Positions 32,441 through 44,208 of a DNA stretch of 64,000 bases are shown piece by piece (within the stretch, counting starts at the first letter, position 1; each line of letters opens with the position of its first letter). This DNA is from Cryptomeria japonica (Eukaryota; Streptophyta; Pinopsida; Cupressales; Cupressaceae). Under the pieces are notes generated by a model that did not search any database, was not told where the DNA came from, and saw only the letters and a list, made by a program, of their open reading frames with translations. The stretch spans positions 231,126,396-231,190,395 of the forward strand of contig NC_081406.1 in the NCBI RefSeq assembly GCF_030272615.1, read 5' to 3'. A program made the position numbers and the translations under genes.

Positions 32441-33978
32441 CCAATTGTACAATGTATGTACAAAATAGACCAATTTTTTTCCTAATTTACCCTCCACACC
32501 TCTTCAGCATACCCATTGCATACCAAAGTATAATTTCTTGTTCTCTAAAATTATTAAACTTTTAGATTATACATTTGATTTGATTTTTTTATTATGGCAA
32601 GAGAAGTCTATAATGACAACATTATTTCATGTACATAAAAACACTATCACACTTATTTTGGCATGCATTTAACTATTTCATGTCCAAAGGCATTAGGTGG
32701 TGTTAGAATCACATTGGCAGAGTAGCGGGAGAGTGGAATAGTATCGCTAGTGGAAGGTGATTAGACATGATTAAGTTAAACATAATAAGTAGAAGTGAAA
32801 GAGTCATGTGTTGTGTTTAAGAGAACTGTGGAAGGAGCATTGTTGGGTGGGTATCAACTACTGGCCACAAAGGATGCTCACGTATTTGTGAATGTCGAGG
32901 AGTTTACCCCTAGGAAGTTTCTTAGAGAAGAAGGTGAAAATCTATTGGAGCGTGTATTGAACATGGTTGGCAATCGTTGTAGACAAGTCGTCCTCAAGTT
33001 GTAGACCTTATCATGCATTCGCATATGTTTGTACTTGTGGTTAATGGTATCATTCAATACATGTTGAATTTGCTGAAAATTGCCCTTCCATGTGCAAGAC
33101 AAATATAAATCTAATTGCATATTTATACGATTGATCATCACAATCTTACTCTATGATCTCTGCAAAGACTATCATCGATTCAAGCATCCCTACAATTTCA
33201 CGTTAATCAGAAGATAAAAGTTTGTGAATCTTGTTGTGTTGGAACATGAGATGCTAGGCATCTTTTTTGTATTGTTATTGTGTGGTATATTGAAACTACC
33301 TTTTCAAGGTATCTTGAGCATGATCAAACATGTCCTGGCTCGAATAGAGTGGAAAACATGGGGGCCTTATGATCTTGGAGGACCATTCCAATGGATTTTA
33401 TTGAAAAATCGAACATGTTAGTGCTACACCGCCCGATTCTTACCTATCGAATTCGCATGCTTGTCTTCATGAGTTGAAAGTTATAGTGGAAAATATTAGT
33501 ACTGCTACTTATGAGGGATGCTCCTCATCGCCCTGTGTCCATTATGCCTAAAAAATTCATTGATACTGTTACAAATCAATCTTGCCATTGGTCCGATCGA
33601 TAAATCCAATAGCTTTGAAAGTTAAGTGGGCAGTTGATAGCTACAAGCAGAAATTTGCATTAAATGTGTGAATTAATTTGAAAGATGAATCAACAGTACC
33701 TATGAGCCGCTCACCTGGAGATGAGATAGACGACAATGGTGCATTCAATAAGTGTGATCCAGTGAGAAATATTTGGACAAGTTGAAAAATGAATGACGAT
33801 GATTGATGGAATGGTCTTGTAGTACCCTTAAGAGTTTATCAAGCGCTAATTTGAAACCGAAGGTCATTCACTTCAAATAAGGGAACGCCTTCGACGTAAA
33901 AATTGTCATCATAAAAGTGATAAGATGAAAATAATAATTCATATAAATTATATTCTCATAAATTAAAAGTTTAGGGAT
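32441..33978. other. Anonymous DNA, one short ORF
   Basis: An ORF at 32795-33004 (GYQLLATKDAHVFVNVEEFT) has codon-like composition and a faint look of a P450 P-x-x-F-x-P-x-x-F box, too weak to name. Otherwise nothing recognised. Confidence 0.25.
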
Positions 33979-35047
33979 TGTAGACACCTAAATTTGATTA
34001 AATTAATTAATCGAATTTAGCCTATTTCGAACCCTTTTAATATAATAACTGCATATTATATAATTAATTAGTGTTCCTTTCTTCTAACTAGTTAATTTTC
34101 TTAATTATGCTACAATCCTCTTTTAATTAATTATTTGATAAATATAAATCATTTAATTACTTAAATTTGATCCTTTATTTTATTAAATAAATCAAATGCA
34201 TAATTTGGTTATTTAATCCATTTTGTCCTTTCCTTCTGATTCTCTCATGGAATTAATTAATTAAATTTATTAATTCTATTTCCCCCACATATAGCCTAAT
34301 TTTAACCATCGTCTAACCCTCCCTCTAAACCTTACCCACCTAGCTAACCATAGGTTTTAGTCAACCTTATCCTCTTTCTCTCCCCATATGTGTGCACATT
34401 CCCAAAATAGCTTGAATTTCCTAAACTTTGGAGACATTTCCTAGAATTTGGGAAAATATCTCAAATATCTTAATATTTGGGAATATCTTCATTTTAGAAT
34501 AGAACCTTCTTGTTTGGGTGTCTTTCTCTCAAATAGGCATATGTCCTCAATTATTCCTCCCCATGACATTTGTTATTCTCAAGGACACATATCATTTTTA
34601 TCCATGGCACTTGCCCTTCTTAGAGACAAGTGTCTCATGTCCATGTCTCCTCATCCCAACCTGGGCTATTTAATCCCCTCATTTTCCTTCACAATCCATC
34701 CACTTTCATGCTTTCGTACCATCGTAATGTCGAATTACTCACTCATCATTTGCATCCATTAGCATTTTAGCATTCATTTTACATTTCAACATTTTAGCAT
34801 AATCCTCATCTAGTATCAACCATTATGGAATGAAATCAAGCATCTGCAACATGATGAGCACACATCAAACCAGAAGACAATCAAATCAAGGGTTTCGAGA
34901 GAGTTTGTGATTTATTTGTGTTTCCATTTACTTTTGAAATTCCTTTTTAGCATCTTTATCATGAGTGTGGTCGATTTTTGTGCTTGTTTAGATGTTTAGT
35001 TTAGCATTTTAATCTTTGTCGTCTTGCACTCACAATTTATGCATACA
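33979..35047 (+). mobile_element. 5' LTR of element 3
   Basis: Starts TGTAGACACCTAAATTTG, followed by TAATTAAT-rich DNA as in elements 2 and 4. A TATTTAAT box lies near 34667. I place the end at GCATACA (35047), because TTTA plus TGGCATGCCTGATGGGACTC then mirrors the end of element 2's LTR (CACACA, TTTTA, TGGCGCTCAGCATGGGGCTC). The 3' LTR is outside the window. Confidence 0.55.
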
Positions 35048-35051
35048 TTTA

Positions 35052-35071
35052 TGGCATGCCTGATGGGACTC
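35052..35071 (+). other. Primer-binding-site candidate, element 3
   Basis: TGGCATGCCTGATGGGACTC, four bases after the proposed LTR end. Its first four and last ten bases largely match the element 2 site. The tRNA primer was not identified. Confidence 0.4.
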
Positions 35072-35209
35072 ACTTCACAGGTCCAATCTCACATTTTTTG
35101 TTGTTTTAGTGTGTTTTATTGCAGATTTTTTACACTTGCAAGCAAAAATGCAAAAATACGGGTAGATTTATGCCTTGACGAAAGTTTGTTTCATCTTAAT
35201 TTCAATTTC

Positions 35210-35440
35210 TAGAAACAATGGGTTTGCTAATAGAAACAATAGGTTTGACAAAAAGAATGGCAGGAACGCATTCTCAGTGTCCTATGGCAGGTATAACTTT
35301 TTCGGATTTTATGTTTCAGGTTTTTATGTGCTCGACAAATTAATTTCACAATCAATTTTATTTCACTAGTGAAGTAGGGGGAATGCGGGTTTGCTCTTAG
35401 AAATAGTTGAATTGCTCTAAGAAATGGCAGGAATACTTTG
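35210..35440 (+). repeat. 21-bp phased motif array, element 3 leader (left part)
   Basis: TAGAAACAATGGGTTTGCTAA-like units start at 35210, 35231 and 35252. A second cluster has its TTGCT/TACT at 35391, 35412 and 35433. All steps are 21. The third unit of each cluster switches to AATGGCAGGAA(C/T)(G/A)C. Confidence 0.65.
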
Positions 35441-35662
35441 TGTTTTTATTTTGTCATTTTTTTTAATTTAAATTTTTGCCAGTTTGTTGCTAACCTACTA
35501 ACGTATGTTGTTTGATTGAGTTTTGCTAATGTTTGTGCAATCACAACACTTGTCGAAGACTCCACAACTTAAATGTTAACTTGTTCATTGTAAGATCGCC
35601 AAAGAGGGGTGTTTTTCAAAACAATCTTTGGGTTTAAAATTTGCATCACATCTTTTTTAGTT

Positions 35663-35667
35663 AGTTG
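35663..35667 (+). other. Target site duplication of element 2 (left)
   Basis: AGTTG immediately before the 5' LTR; the same five bases follow the 3' LTR at 60348-60352. Confidence 0.95.
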
Positions 35668-37142
35668 TGTAGACGTATAAAAATGACCACTTTCCTAAAT
35701 GAATATTTAATATTCATTTAAACCTCGTTCCTCTATTTAATTAAATTCTTCACATTCATCTATTTAATTAAATGAATTGCTTAATTTATTTAATTAAATT
35801 CACCTAAGCCTTTCATAACCTTTAATTAAATAAATCACTTTATTTAATTAATTTTGTCTTTCTCCCCTTTTAATTAAATTTATATTTAATTAAATTGATC
35901 CTTGCAAGTAAATAAATCTAATTTATTTATTTAAATCCCCCACTTGTATTTATGCAAGTTGTATCTATTTTTGTTGAAATAAAATAATTTATTTTAATTA
36001 AAATCCCCCTCCATCCACTTGCATTTTCCTACATCTCCCACTTACCTCTCTAAACCCCTTCTAGATTCTTATAATCACTTCTAAAGTATCCTAATCCATC
36101 TCCTAAATATTGTCACATCCCTAAGCAAAGGGAAGTCACTTCTCAAACCCTCAAAGTCTTTGAAAACCATTAAAGGCTTTATGTCTTCAACAAGTTAACC
36201 TCTAAAGTCTTCCTAACCATTAATGGTTAACTCAACCTTCTTACATGATTAGAGACTTTCTCTCTAACTCAACCTTCATCGAACCCAAGGGTCTCATCAA
36301 GCATTCATTAGTTTGAACATAGTTATCCCTTTAACCCTTGCACAAGAGTTTATCCTTTGGGTAAAAGCTTTATCTAATGGATAACCCTAACCTAACCTTA
36401 ACCATTACCTCCTAAGGTAACCTTCATGTCTTCTCAAGCATTTAATGCTTCTTACATCTCCTCTCAAGCAATCTTTTGTTGACAGTTGTCACCATTTCAT
36501 TGGTGAGAATTGTAAACATGGATTGATAACTTTCAATCCTGGCCCTTGTTAAGATTACCCAATCTTGACCATCCATTGCCCTATTTTTCCTATAAATAGA
36601 GCTCCCATTCTTCATTTCATAATCCAAGTCTTTAGTATCAAACTTATAGACGTTTTGCTAAGTATATCCAAGTTTCATGCATCTAATCTATAATCATTTT
36701 AAAATCAAGCATTTAGCCTCTCTTTGAATAGAAATCATCTCAATAAGCATTTTGAGAAGCATTTCCATTATCAGAGCACTCTCATGTTAGATTAGTATAT
36801 CATGTTAGGATAGATTTTACTAATCTTTTATTTTATCATCATATTCCATGCTAGTTTAAATCATATTATATTTAACATCATGCATAACTAGGAATGCATT
36901 CATATTAAGTTGATCAAACATTCCTCATTCTTGGAGTTTTCATTCTTGAAGTCACTTTGCTCAGTGATCTGAGAGCAAAGGCATTGACTTGAGGGATCCT
37001 GTGAGATAGAGAACAATGGAACGTCCCTTGGGGAGTTGAGCTATTCAATATAGCTTCATAACTTGCACCATGAGTCCCATTTGTGTGTGGACCTTTTTGA
37101 AACCAGATTTTCCGTTTCTTTGCACCACTTTTCCCGCACACA
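35668..37142 (+). mobile_element. 5' LTR of element 2
   Basis: TGTAGACGTATAAAAATGACC ... CCCGCACACA. The first 350 bp are TTTAATTAAAT-rich. TATAAATAG lies at 36591 and marks the promoter, so the transcript should start near 36620. Confidence 0.95.
36591..36598 (+). promoter_or_regulatory. TATA box of the element 2 LTR
   Basis: TATAAATA in CCTATAAATAGAGCTCCC; the identical copy in the 3' LTR is at 59796. Confidence 0.75.
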
Positions 37143-37147
37143 TTTTA

Positions 37148-37167
37148 TGGCGCTCAGCATGGGGCTC
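37148..37167 (+). other. Primer-binding-site candidate, element 2
   Basis: TGGCGCTCAGCATGGGGCTC, five bases after the LTR. It begins with the obligatory TGG and its continuation (CTCGAACCCC) resembles the complement of a tRNA T-arm. It does not match the common initiator Met, Asp, Asn or Arg sites that I know. The tRNA is unassigned. Confidence 0.5.
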
Positions 37168-37231
37168 GAACCCCATAAAACATATAATTTTTAATGCAAG
37201 AGTGATATTGCAGGTACGTGAAAAAGTTGAG

Positions 37232-37498
37232 TTAGTGCTTTGGAGTTTTCTTTTAGTGCTTAGAAACCTTCTTCTAGCTCATCCCGTTTACTATTTAGCG
37301 CATTAGACTCTATAATTAGCGCATTGGGCAATTAGGTTAGCACATAATACTCTGACTGTCAACTGTAAAATCACAATGCATTAGAAAAATAGGCTAGCGC
37401 ATCTAGTAATCAGTCCAACGCATAGGGATCATTCGGTAGCGCTTCTGTTCATTTCTGTAGCACATAGGTGCAATAGTTTAGTGCATAGATGTAACAGA
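37232..37498 (+). repeat. 21-bp phased TAGCGCAT array (left part)
   Basis: Units start at 37232, 37253, 37274, 37295, 37316, 37337, 37358, then after a 6-bp phase slip at 37394, 37415, 37436, 37457 and 37478. Each begins (T/G/C)TAGCGCAT or a one- or two-base variant; the other 12-13 bases are unrelated between units. No reading frame is open through it. Confidence 0.85.
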
Positions 37499-38132
37499 GA
37501 AGCAAAAATTTCTAACTGAGGGAAGATCCTTTTAGGCTTGTATAATCCCACATCAAAATTTGATTGCTAACGGATTTTTCATGCAGGTTTTAATCTTTTT
37601 ATGTAGGAGCGATAAGAGTTGGTTTAGAAGTTCTTTATTTTGCTTTCTTTCAAAAGAAGTTAGTTAAAAAGAACTCATTCTCTCTTTCTTTTTTTTGCAG
37701 AATTTAAAATAAACCTCATCATTTCATTTGGATGCTTAAAATGAATTGCAAACTTCTTTTTGGTGTTTAAAATAAACTTCATCTTTTCTTTATTGCAAGG
37801 TAAAAAGAACAACGAAAATCACATTTACTTTCTTGCAAGTTAAGGAAAACACTTCATTTTTTGGGCTCTAAAAAGAACAAGCAAGTTTACTTTCAGCAAG
37901 GTTAAAACAAATTTCACCTTCCTTTGTTGTTTAAAAGGATCGACTTCATTTTCAGTGCAAAGGAAAAAGAGCCTCATCTTCATTTTATGCAAAACAAAGA
38001 GGGAAAGCTTTCCCCTATCGACTTTAAATTTAGTTGACCAAATCATGATTTACTTTGTTGACCAGACTTATTTTTCAAAGGTTTTGGAAATACACACTTT
38101 GCTATGAAAGGTTAAAAATAACACCGTGCTTG
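37499..38132. other. Element 2 leader, anonymous part
   Basis: No gene. A-rich on one strand with imperfect repeats of AAATAAACTTCATCTTTTC-like words (37700-37990). Confidence 0.35.
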
Positions 38133-38150
38133 TTGGAGCAACATCTCCAA
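38133..38150 (+). other. Conserved leader hairpin, element 2
   Basis: TTGGAGCAACATCTCCAA, identical to the minus strand of 2427-2444 in element 1. It is 33 bp before the copia insertion point. Confidence 0.55.
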
Positions 38151-38187
38151 ATAGAAGTTAGCAAATCATTGAATTAAAGGTAAAAAA

Positions 38188-38901
38188 TGTAAAGTTTTAT
38201 TCAATTACAATAAAAGAACAAATTATATATGTGAGAATTTTATATGATTATATTATCTAATAATTTGATTGTTTTGTTGCAGGCTGAAGGAGAGAGATCA
38301 TTAATATTTTATATGTCTTCTCCAAATGATTCATGTCGGGCTTTATATGTTTTAGAAGACCGGTCAATAGATGTCTTGACCGATCATGTCTTTTAGACAT
38401 GACCGATCAAGGCACCTATTGATCGGTGTCTTTCCATATTGCACATCCTGATTTCGGTTATGTTTGGTAACTAACATTTAATACTTAAACACTCGGTTGA
38501 AACAGTGTTAGTTATGATGCTTTGTTAATGGCCCGATTATAAATGTTTATCGATATGAACTAAACCCGATAACAAATAGCATTACATATGCTATCGGGTT
38601 AATACCCTGATAGCATATTAATGTCGATTCATAAATGAATCGACATTAATATGCTATCGGGTTATTAGCCCGATAGCATTTAGATCGACGCTTAACTATG
38701 TTAAGCAAGTCGTCGATCTAATCTATCTTTATCCAATGCCAATATCATAATCATGATCAATGTTACAATTTGATAAGCATATTCAATTCGGAAAGCATAA
38801 ATCAGATAATCTAATAGCATAGATGAATAAACCATAACAGAATAAAGGAGATTAACGGGTTAGAGAAGTCTTATCTTGCAGAAGCTACTAATGCATTAAC
38901 A
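38188..38901 (-). mobile_element. Copia 3' LTR
   Basis: On the minus strand TGTTAATGCATTAGTAGC ... AAAACTTTACA. It holds strong self-complementary stretches: CATATGCTATCGGGTTAATA facing CCCTGATAGCATA, and ATTAATGTCGATTCAT facing ATGAATCGACATTAAT (38590-38680). Confidence 0.97.
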
Positions 38902-38915
38902 CTCCCTCTTAGCTT
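38902..38915 (-). other. Copia polypurine tract
   Basis: Minus strand AAGCTAAGAGGGAG directly before the 3' LTR; primes plus-strand DNA synthesis. Confidence 0.8.
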
Positions 38916-39464
38916 TGGAAGATAGATAAAGTAACCTACATCACATTTCTCTTTCATAACCAGAATAATGTCAGTCTCCAAGAATATATATCATCCATAC
39001 ATATGATATGAAGTACCATCAGGACACAAGATACAAATATAAAACATCACTGTAAGTATGTGACATAGAGTATTACCTAACCACGTGATATAAAAGATTC
39101 ATCATTTCATTATGACAAGATATCACCTGAACATGTGATATCAGTATTGCCTAAACACGCAATACTAAGGATAAACATATGAGGATGGTTAAATTCTCAT
39201 CTTATCCAAGTTGTGATATGTGCACAAACATTTTATACAAATGTTTTATCACAACACCATCTTGGCACATCCATGACATACCAGAGATCCAACATGATAA
39301 CTAGTTTAGAGAATCATAGGATCGTCACCTTATGATGTCTGAATACAAGTGTTCATAATCTGAGAGATTGTCACCTCTTAGATATGAACATAGGGGGTGA
39401 AACCCAAAATGTCCCAACATGACAAAAGAAGTTTACACATTAAACATCTTATTTACAAAGCGGA

Positions 39465-40260
39465 TTACCTTTCTATCATACCTAAACCTTTTCTGAAGTG
39501 ATCAATCTTCACTCTGGAAAGAGGTTTGGTCAGAATGTCTGCAGTTTGATCTCCTGTACAAACATATTCTAATTGAATTACATTCCTGTCAACCATATCT
39601 CGTACATAGTGGTATGGGATCTCAATATGTTTGGACCTGTCATGGAATACTGGATTTACTGAAAGTTTTATGCAACTCTGATTGTCACAATGAATAATAG
39701 TAGGTTTCATAGGTTCTCCAAACAATCCCACAAGCAACTTCCTAAGCCATACTGCCTCTCGAGCAGCCATAGAAGCTACAATATATTTGGCCTCGGTGGA
39801 ACTTTGAGCTATAGAAAACTGCTTTCTGTTGATCCAAGATATCATGGCTGAACCTAAACTGAAACAACACCCTGAAGTTCTTTTTCTATCAATCACGCTA
39901 CCAACCCAATCTAAATCTGTAAATCCGTGTAGATCTATATCAACTTTCTCATATTTAAGACCAAGGTTTAGGGTACCTTGTAAGTATCTCATAATATGTT
40001 TTACTGCCACTAGGTGTATCTCCTTAGGTTCACACATAAAATGACTTAGAGAATTAACAACATAATAGATATCTGGCCTTGTATTTAATAGATACATTAG
40101 GGACCCAACCATCTGCCTGTACTGAGTAGGATCAGTGGACTGTGATTCTGCTGCTGCTTCTTTAAGTTTATGTAAGTTGGTTTCCATAGGAGAGGTCATG
40201 GGCCTACATTTTAGCATTCTGAATCTCGTCAAAATGTCCAAGGTGTACTTTCCTTAGTTT
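39465..40260 (-). pseudogene. Copia RNase H region
   Basis: Open on the minus strand from 40241 (258 codons) after a TAA at about 40260. Contains LNTRPDIYYVVNSLSHFM, FTDLDWVGSVIDRKRTSG, SSTEAKYIVASMAAREAVWL, HCDNQSCIKL and ADILTKPL. The conserved D-E-D residues of copia RNase H (TDLDW, TEAKY, HCDNQS) are present. Normally it removes the RNA strand during reverse transcription. Confidence 0.9.
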
Positions 40261-41012
40261 AGTACAATATTATTGGAATTCTGCCATACTTCTAACCCTA
40301 GGAAGTAATGAAGTAGTCCCAAGTCCTTCATATCAAATTCTGTGGATAGATCTTTCTTGCATTGATCTATAAGGTGATCATCTCATGTGATTAATAGGTC
40401 ATCAACATATAAAATCAATATTAGCATATCACCTTTATTTCTTTTGTAGTAGAGATTAGGATCTTCATCATTTTTAGTGAAATCTAGTTTTTAGAGATAG
40501 GTATCAATTCTTTCATACCAGGTCCTAGGAGCTTGTTTGAGCCCATAGAGAGATTTCTTAAGTCTACATACATGAGACTCTGCATTGTGAATTTCAAACC
40601 CTTTAGGTTGCTCTAGGTAGACTTCTTCTAAGATCTCACCATTTAAAAATGTTGTCTTAACATCCATCTGGTGTACCTTCCATCCCTTTGCTGCTGCAAT
40701 GACTAGTACAGCTCTTACCGATCTATATCTAGCAACAGGTGCAAATGTTTCTTCATAATCTATTCCTTCCCTTTGTGAGAACCCTCTGGCTACAAATTTG
40801 GCCTTGTGTTTTTCAATACTGCCATCTACAGCATGTTTGATCTTGAAAAGCCATTTAGATGAAACAACAGATTTCTTAGTTGGCCTAGGAACAATCTCCC
40901 AAACATCATTCTTCATAATGGATTGATACTCTTTAGACATTGCATCCTTCCATACTCGATGTTCAAGTGCATCTGATACATTGTTTGGTTCAACTTTAGA
41001 GAGATCATTCAT
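40261..41012 (-). pseudogene. Copia reverse transcriptase region
   Basis: Minus strand. WKDAMSKEYQSIMKNDVWEI, KWLFKIKHAVDGSIEKHKAK, FVARGFSQ, MDVKTTFLNGEILEEVYLEQ, LKKSLYGLKQAPRTWYERID, and the catalytic YVDD at 40409-40398. Stops at about 40493 (TAA after DTYL) and at 40385-40383 (TGA after LLIT) break an otherwise continuous frame shared with the integrase and RNase H. Classic Ty1/copia reverse transcriptase. Confidence 0.93.
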
Positions 41013-41330
41013 AAGGGCAACATAGCTAGTGAATTTATTAGGCCTTTTACTTTCCCTGAAGGTTCCTGAAGGAGCAGCAAAGTTTTGAGCTTTTGTTACA
41101 GTCTTGGTGGCCCATAGTGGTCTTTTCTTGAGTTTTTCTCTAGGTGGGTTTTGAGTTTCACCTATAGTCTCCTCAGGATTCTCCCTCTGAAGCTCAGGAG
41201 GAGGATCTTCTTCTATGTTAGGAGTAGGGATGTAGATTTCAGGTTCTATTGTACTTTGGGCTCATTTGAAGGCTAAGTCTTCTTCAAAGATTACATCCCT
41301 ACTAAGTTCAATATTTCTTTGACCTTGTAT

Positions 41331-42290
41331 CTAAATTCTATAGGCCTTGGATGTTTCACTATATCCTACAAATATTCCCCTTTTTCCAGAAGGTTCTAGT
41401 TTTAGTCTTTTCTCTTTAGGTACATGTATATAGATAGGACACCCAAATATCCTAAGGTGGCTGATATCTGACTTTATTTTGGTGAAGACTTCCCTAGGAG
41501 TTTTATCTTCAAGGTGGGAGCGAGGACATCTATTTTGTATATATACCGCAGTGCTAGTTGCTTCTGCCCAAAGTTTGATATTTAGATTTTGATCAAGGAT
41601 CATGGCTTTGGCAGCTTCTACAATAGTCCTATTTTTCCTCCCAGCTACCCCATTTTGTTGAGGATTATAAGGTATTGTTAACTCCCTCTTAATCCCTGAA
41701 TTTTTACAAAAATCTTTAAATAATTCTGAAGTATACTCCCCCCCACTGTCAGTTCTTAGGGTTTTAATTTTATTTCTTGAGTAGTTCTTCGTTAGTGATT
41801 TGAATTCTTTAAACCTATTGAGGATCTCTTCTGATTCTTTACATTTTAGAAAGTAGATCCAAGTTTTCCTAGAGTAGTCATCAACAAATGTTACATAATA
41901 CAAAAATCCCCCTAGAGAGGGTTCGGACATAGGTCCACATACATCAGAATGAACTAATTCTAATATTTTGCTTGTCTTCCTAGTACTATTTTGGAAGGCA
42001 CCCTTGGTATTTTTACCTAGGGCACATCACTTGCACACCTCTGAATGATATTGCTTCAACTTGGGTAGACCTGTGATAAGATTTCCCATAGATGATAAAG
42101 CCCTATAATTCAGGTGGCCTAGTCTTCTATGCCACACCTCATTTGCATTTGTGGCTTCATGAATTAAGGCTAAGTTGTGCTCTGTGCATAGCTCATACAA
42201 ATAGCCTTGTCTTTGTCCAATGACTTTAGCTTTCTTGATGGTAGAATTTCTCGGCCAAGCCAACACCTTGTTTTCCATGAAGGTCACTCT
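41331..42290 (-). pseudogene. Copia integrase region
   Basis: Minus strand, same frame as the reverse transcriptase. The GAG-pre-integrase part (VWHRRLGHLNYRALSSMGNL, HSEVCK) is followed by a TGA at 42029-42027. The core then gives HSDVCGPM, TFVDDYSRKTWIYFLKCKES, LRTDSGGEY, and NPQQNGVAGRKNRTIVEAAK. The D-D-E triad (HSD, RTD, VEAA) is intact. It would insert cDNA into the host genome. Confidence 0.92.
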
Positions 42291-43405
42291 TTATCCATTA
42301 TCCTCTAGTGCTGATATGGAGACTAGATTTCTTTTGATGTCAGGGACATATATTACTCCTTCAATTTGCAATGACATGCCTGTCTTTAATTTGATGATGC
42401 AGGTTCCAATTTCTCTGACTGGATGTGAGGAATCATCTCTGATGGTCACTTCCTCATCATTCTCCTCTATCATGGAGTCTAGCACTTCTCTAGAATGGTA
42501 ATGTGTCTGGATGAACCATTGTCGATCACCCATGAGTTAAACTTGTTTGTTGTATGACTTGTGAGTATTGAGTAGAGGACATAGTTCTCGAAGTCATCTT
42601 CCCTTTTGGATTTTCCTACTTTGACAAATGTGGCTTGTTTGGCTCTCTCCGAACATTTCACGACATAGTGTCTGAATTTGTCACACCTATAACATTGAAT
42701 ATGTGATAGGTCTTTCTTTGGAGTGTTCTTGCCTTGATGACTTTTTCTTTTCCTAAATTGCTTCTTCTTACTTTTCTTATTTGCGTTAGTATTTAGGACT
42801 TGAAGGTCTTCGTCTATGTTCTTTTGTTTTATTCCAATTTTGTTCAATCTCGACTCTTCTTGGAGACAATCATCTCTTAACCTTTCAAACTTAGGATATT
42901 TGGACCTTGCACTAATGCCTTGGACAAATGTATTCCATCCACTAGGCAACCCATCTAGAGCAATGAGTGTTAATTCTTTACTCTGGATCTCATAATCAAG
43001 GGTTGCAAGTTCATCTCTTAGGGTTGATATTCGCATGAAGTAGGAGTTGATTGTCTCCCCTTTGTTCATCGTGATATGATTTATCTCTCGTTTCAATGCC
43101 AGAGTACGACTTGCATTTGATATCTCAAATGTCCTTTCAAGTGCTTTGAACATTTTGTAAGTCATCTCTTGTTTCTTTATGATGGGCATTATGTTGTTTC
43201 TTACCCCATCAACTATTATTTTAATAGCTTTTTTATTTCCCTCAATCCATGATGTTTTGTCGGGTTCATTCTCGAGTGATGCACTTTTAGTTTGAACATA
43301 TGAATCAACTTTGTTTTCTCTCAAAATCATTTTGATTCTAAACTTCCAATCTAAGAAATCATCGCTACCTCCGAGTCTATCTTTGAATCTAATAGCGCTG
43401 GCCAT
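42291..43405 (-). pseudogene. Copia gag and protease region
   Basis: Starts at ATG 43405, 70 bp after the PBS. MASAIRFKDRLGGSDDFLDW (UBN2-type gag), a CCHC knuckle CYRCDKFRHYVVKC at 42694-42653, and a protease site WVIDNGSSRHIT near 42523. An indel near 42500 ends this frame at 42479; the protease continues in the integrase frame from 42533 to 42291 (YHSREVLDSM, VIYVPDIKRNLVSIS). The usual copia active site is D-S/T-G; here D-N-G. Confidence 0.9.
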
Positions 43406-43476
43406 TTTGGAAATGTGATGTAATATATAATTTTGTTCTTGAATTATTCAGAAATTGAATAGCCTCAGATTCGATT

Positions 43477-43494
43477 AACCTGGCTCTGATACCA
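43477..43494 (-). other. Copia primer-binding site
   Basis: Minus strand TGGTATCAGAGCCAGGTT, the standard initiator methionine tRNA site, directly after the 5' LTR. Confidence 0.97.
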
Positions 43495-44208
43495 TGTAAA
43501 GTTTTATTTAATTTCAATAAAAGAACAAATTATATATGTGAGAATTTTATATGATTATATTGTCTAATAATCTGATTGTTTTGTTGCAGGCTGAAGGAGA
43601 GAGATCATTAATATTTTATATGTCTTCTCCAAATGATTCATGTTGGGCTTTATATGTTTTAGAAGACCGGTCAATAGATGTCTTGACCAGTCATGTCTTT
43701 TAGACATGACCGATCAAGGCACCTATTGATCGGTGTCTTTCCATATTGCACATCCCGATTTCGGTTATTTTTGGTAACTAACATTTAATACTTAAACACT
43801 CGGTTGAAACAATGTTAGTTATGATGCTTTGTTAATGGCCCGATTATAAATATTTATCAGTATGAACTAAACCTGATAACAAATAGCATTACATATGCTA
43901 TTGGGTTAATACCCTGATAACATATTAATGTCGATTAATAAATGAATCGACATTAATATGCTATCAAGTTATTAGCTCGATAGCATTTAGATTGATGCTT
44001 AACTATGTTAAGCAAGCCATCGATCTAATCCATCTTTATCCAATGCCAATATCATAATCATGATCAATGTTACAATCTGATAAACATATTCAGTTCAGAA
44101 AGCATGAATCAGATAATCTAATAGCATAGATGAATAAACCATAACAGAATAAAGGAGATTAATGGGTTAGAGAAGTCTTATCTTGCAGAAGCTACTAATG
44201 CATTAACA
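43495..44208 (-). mobile_element. Copia 5' LTR
   Basis: The partner of 38188-38901; same length, same TG...CA ends. Drives transcription toward lower coordinates. Confidence 0.97.

Larger units (their letters stand above)
38188..44208 (-). mobile_element. Ty1/copia retrotransposon nested in element 2
   Basis: 6021 bp, complete, antisense to its host. Two 714-bp LTRs, initiator-Met PBS, polypurine tract and the gag-PR-INT-RT-RH order of Ty1/copia. AAAAA at 38183-38187 and 44209-44213 is the target duplication. By eye the LTRs differ at 31 positions (4.3%), nearly all transitions. The polyprotein frame is open except for one frameshift between gag/protease and integrase and a few stops. Confidence 0.97.

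Noticed and set aside
31514-32444. Minus-strand ORFs of 181 and 185 codons rich in S, L, Y, I, P
   Set aside because: Created by the pyrimidine-rich strand of the purine tract; low-complexity and not protein-like.
32795-33004. Cytochrome P450 fragment
   Set aside because: Only an EEFTPRKFL-like box; no haem-binding Cys motif or other P450 landmark nearby.
9075-38613. Shared CCCTGATAGCAT 12-mer between the 9.07-kb hairpin and the copia LTR palindrome
   Set aside because: Short, and the flanks are unrelated; chance match is likely.
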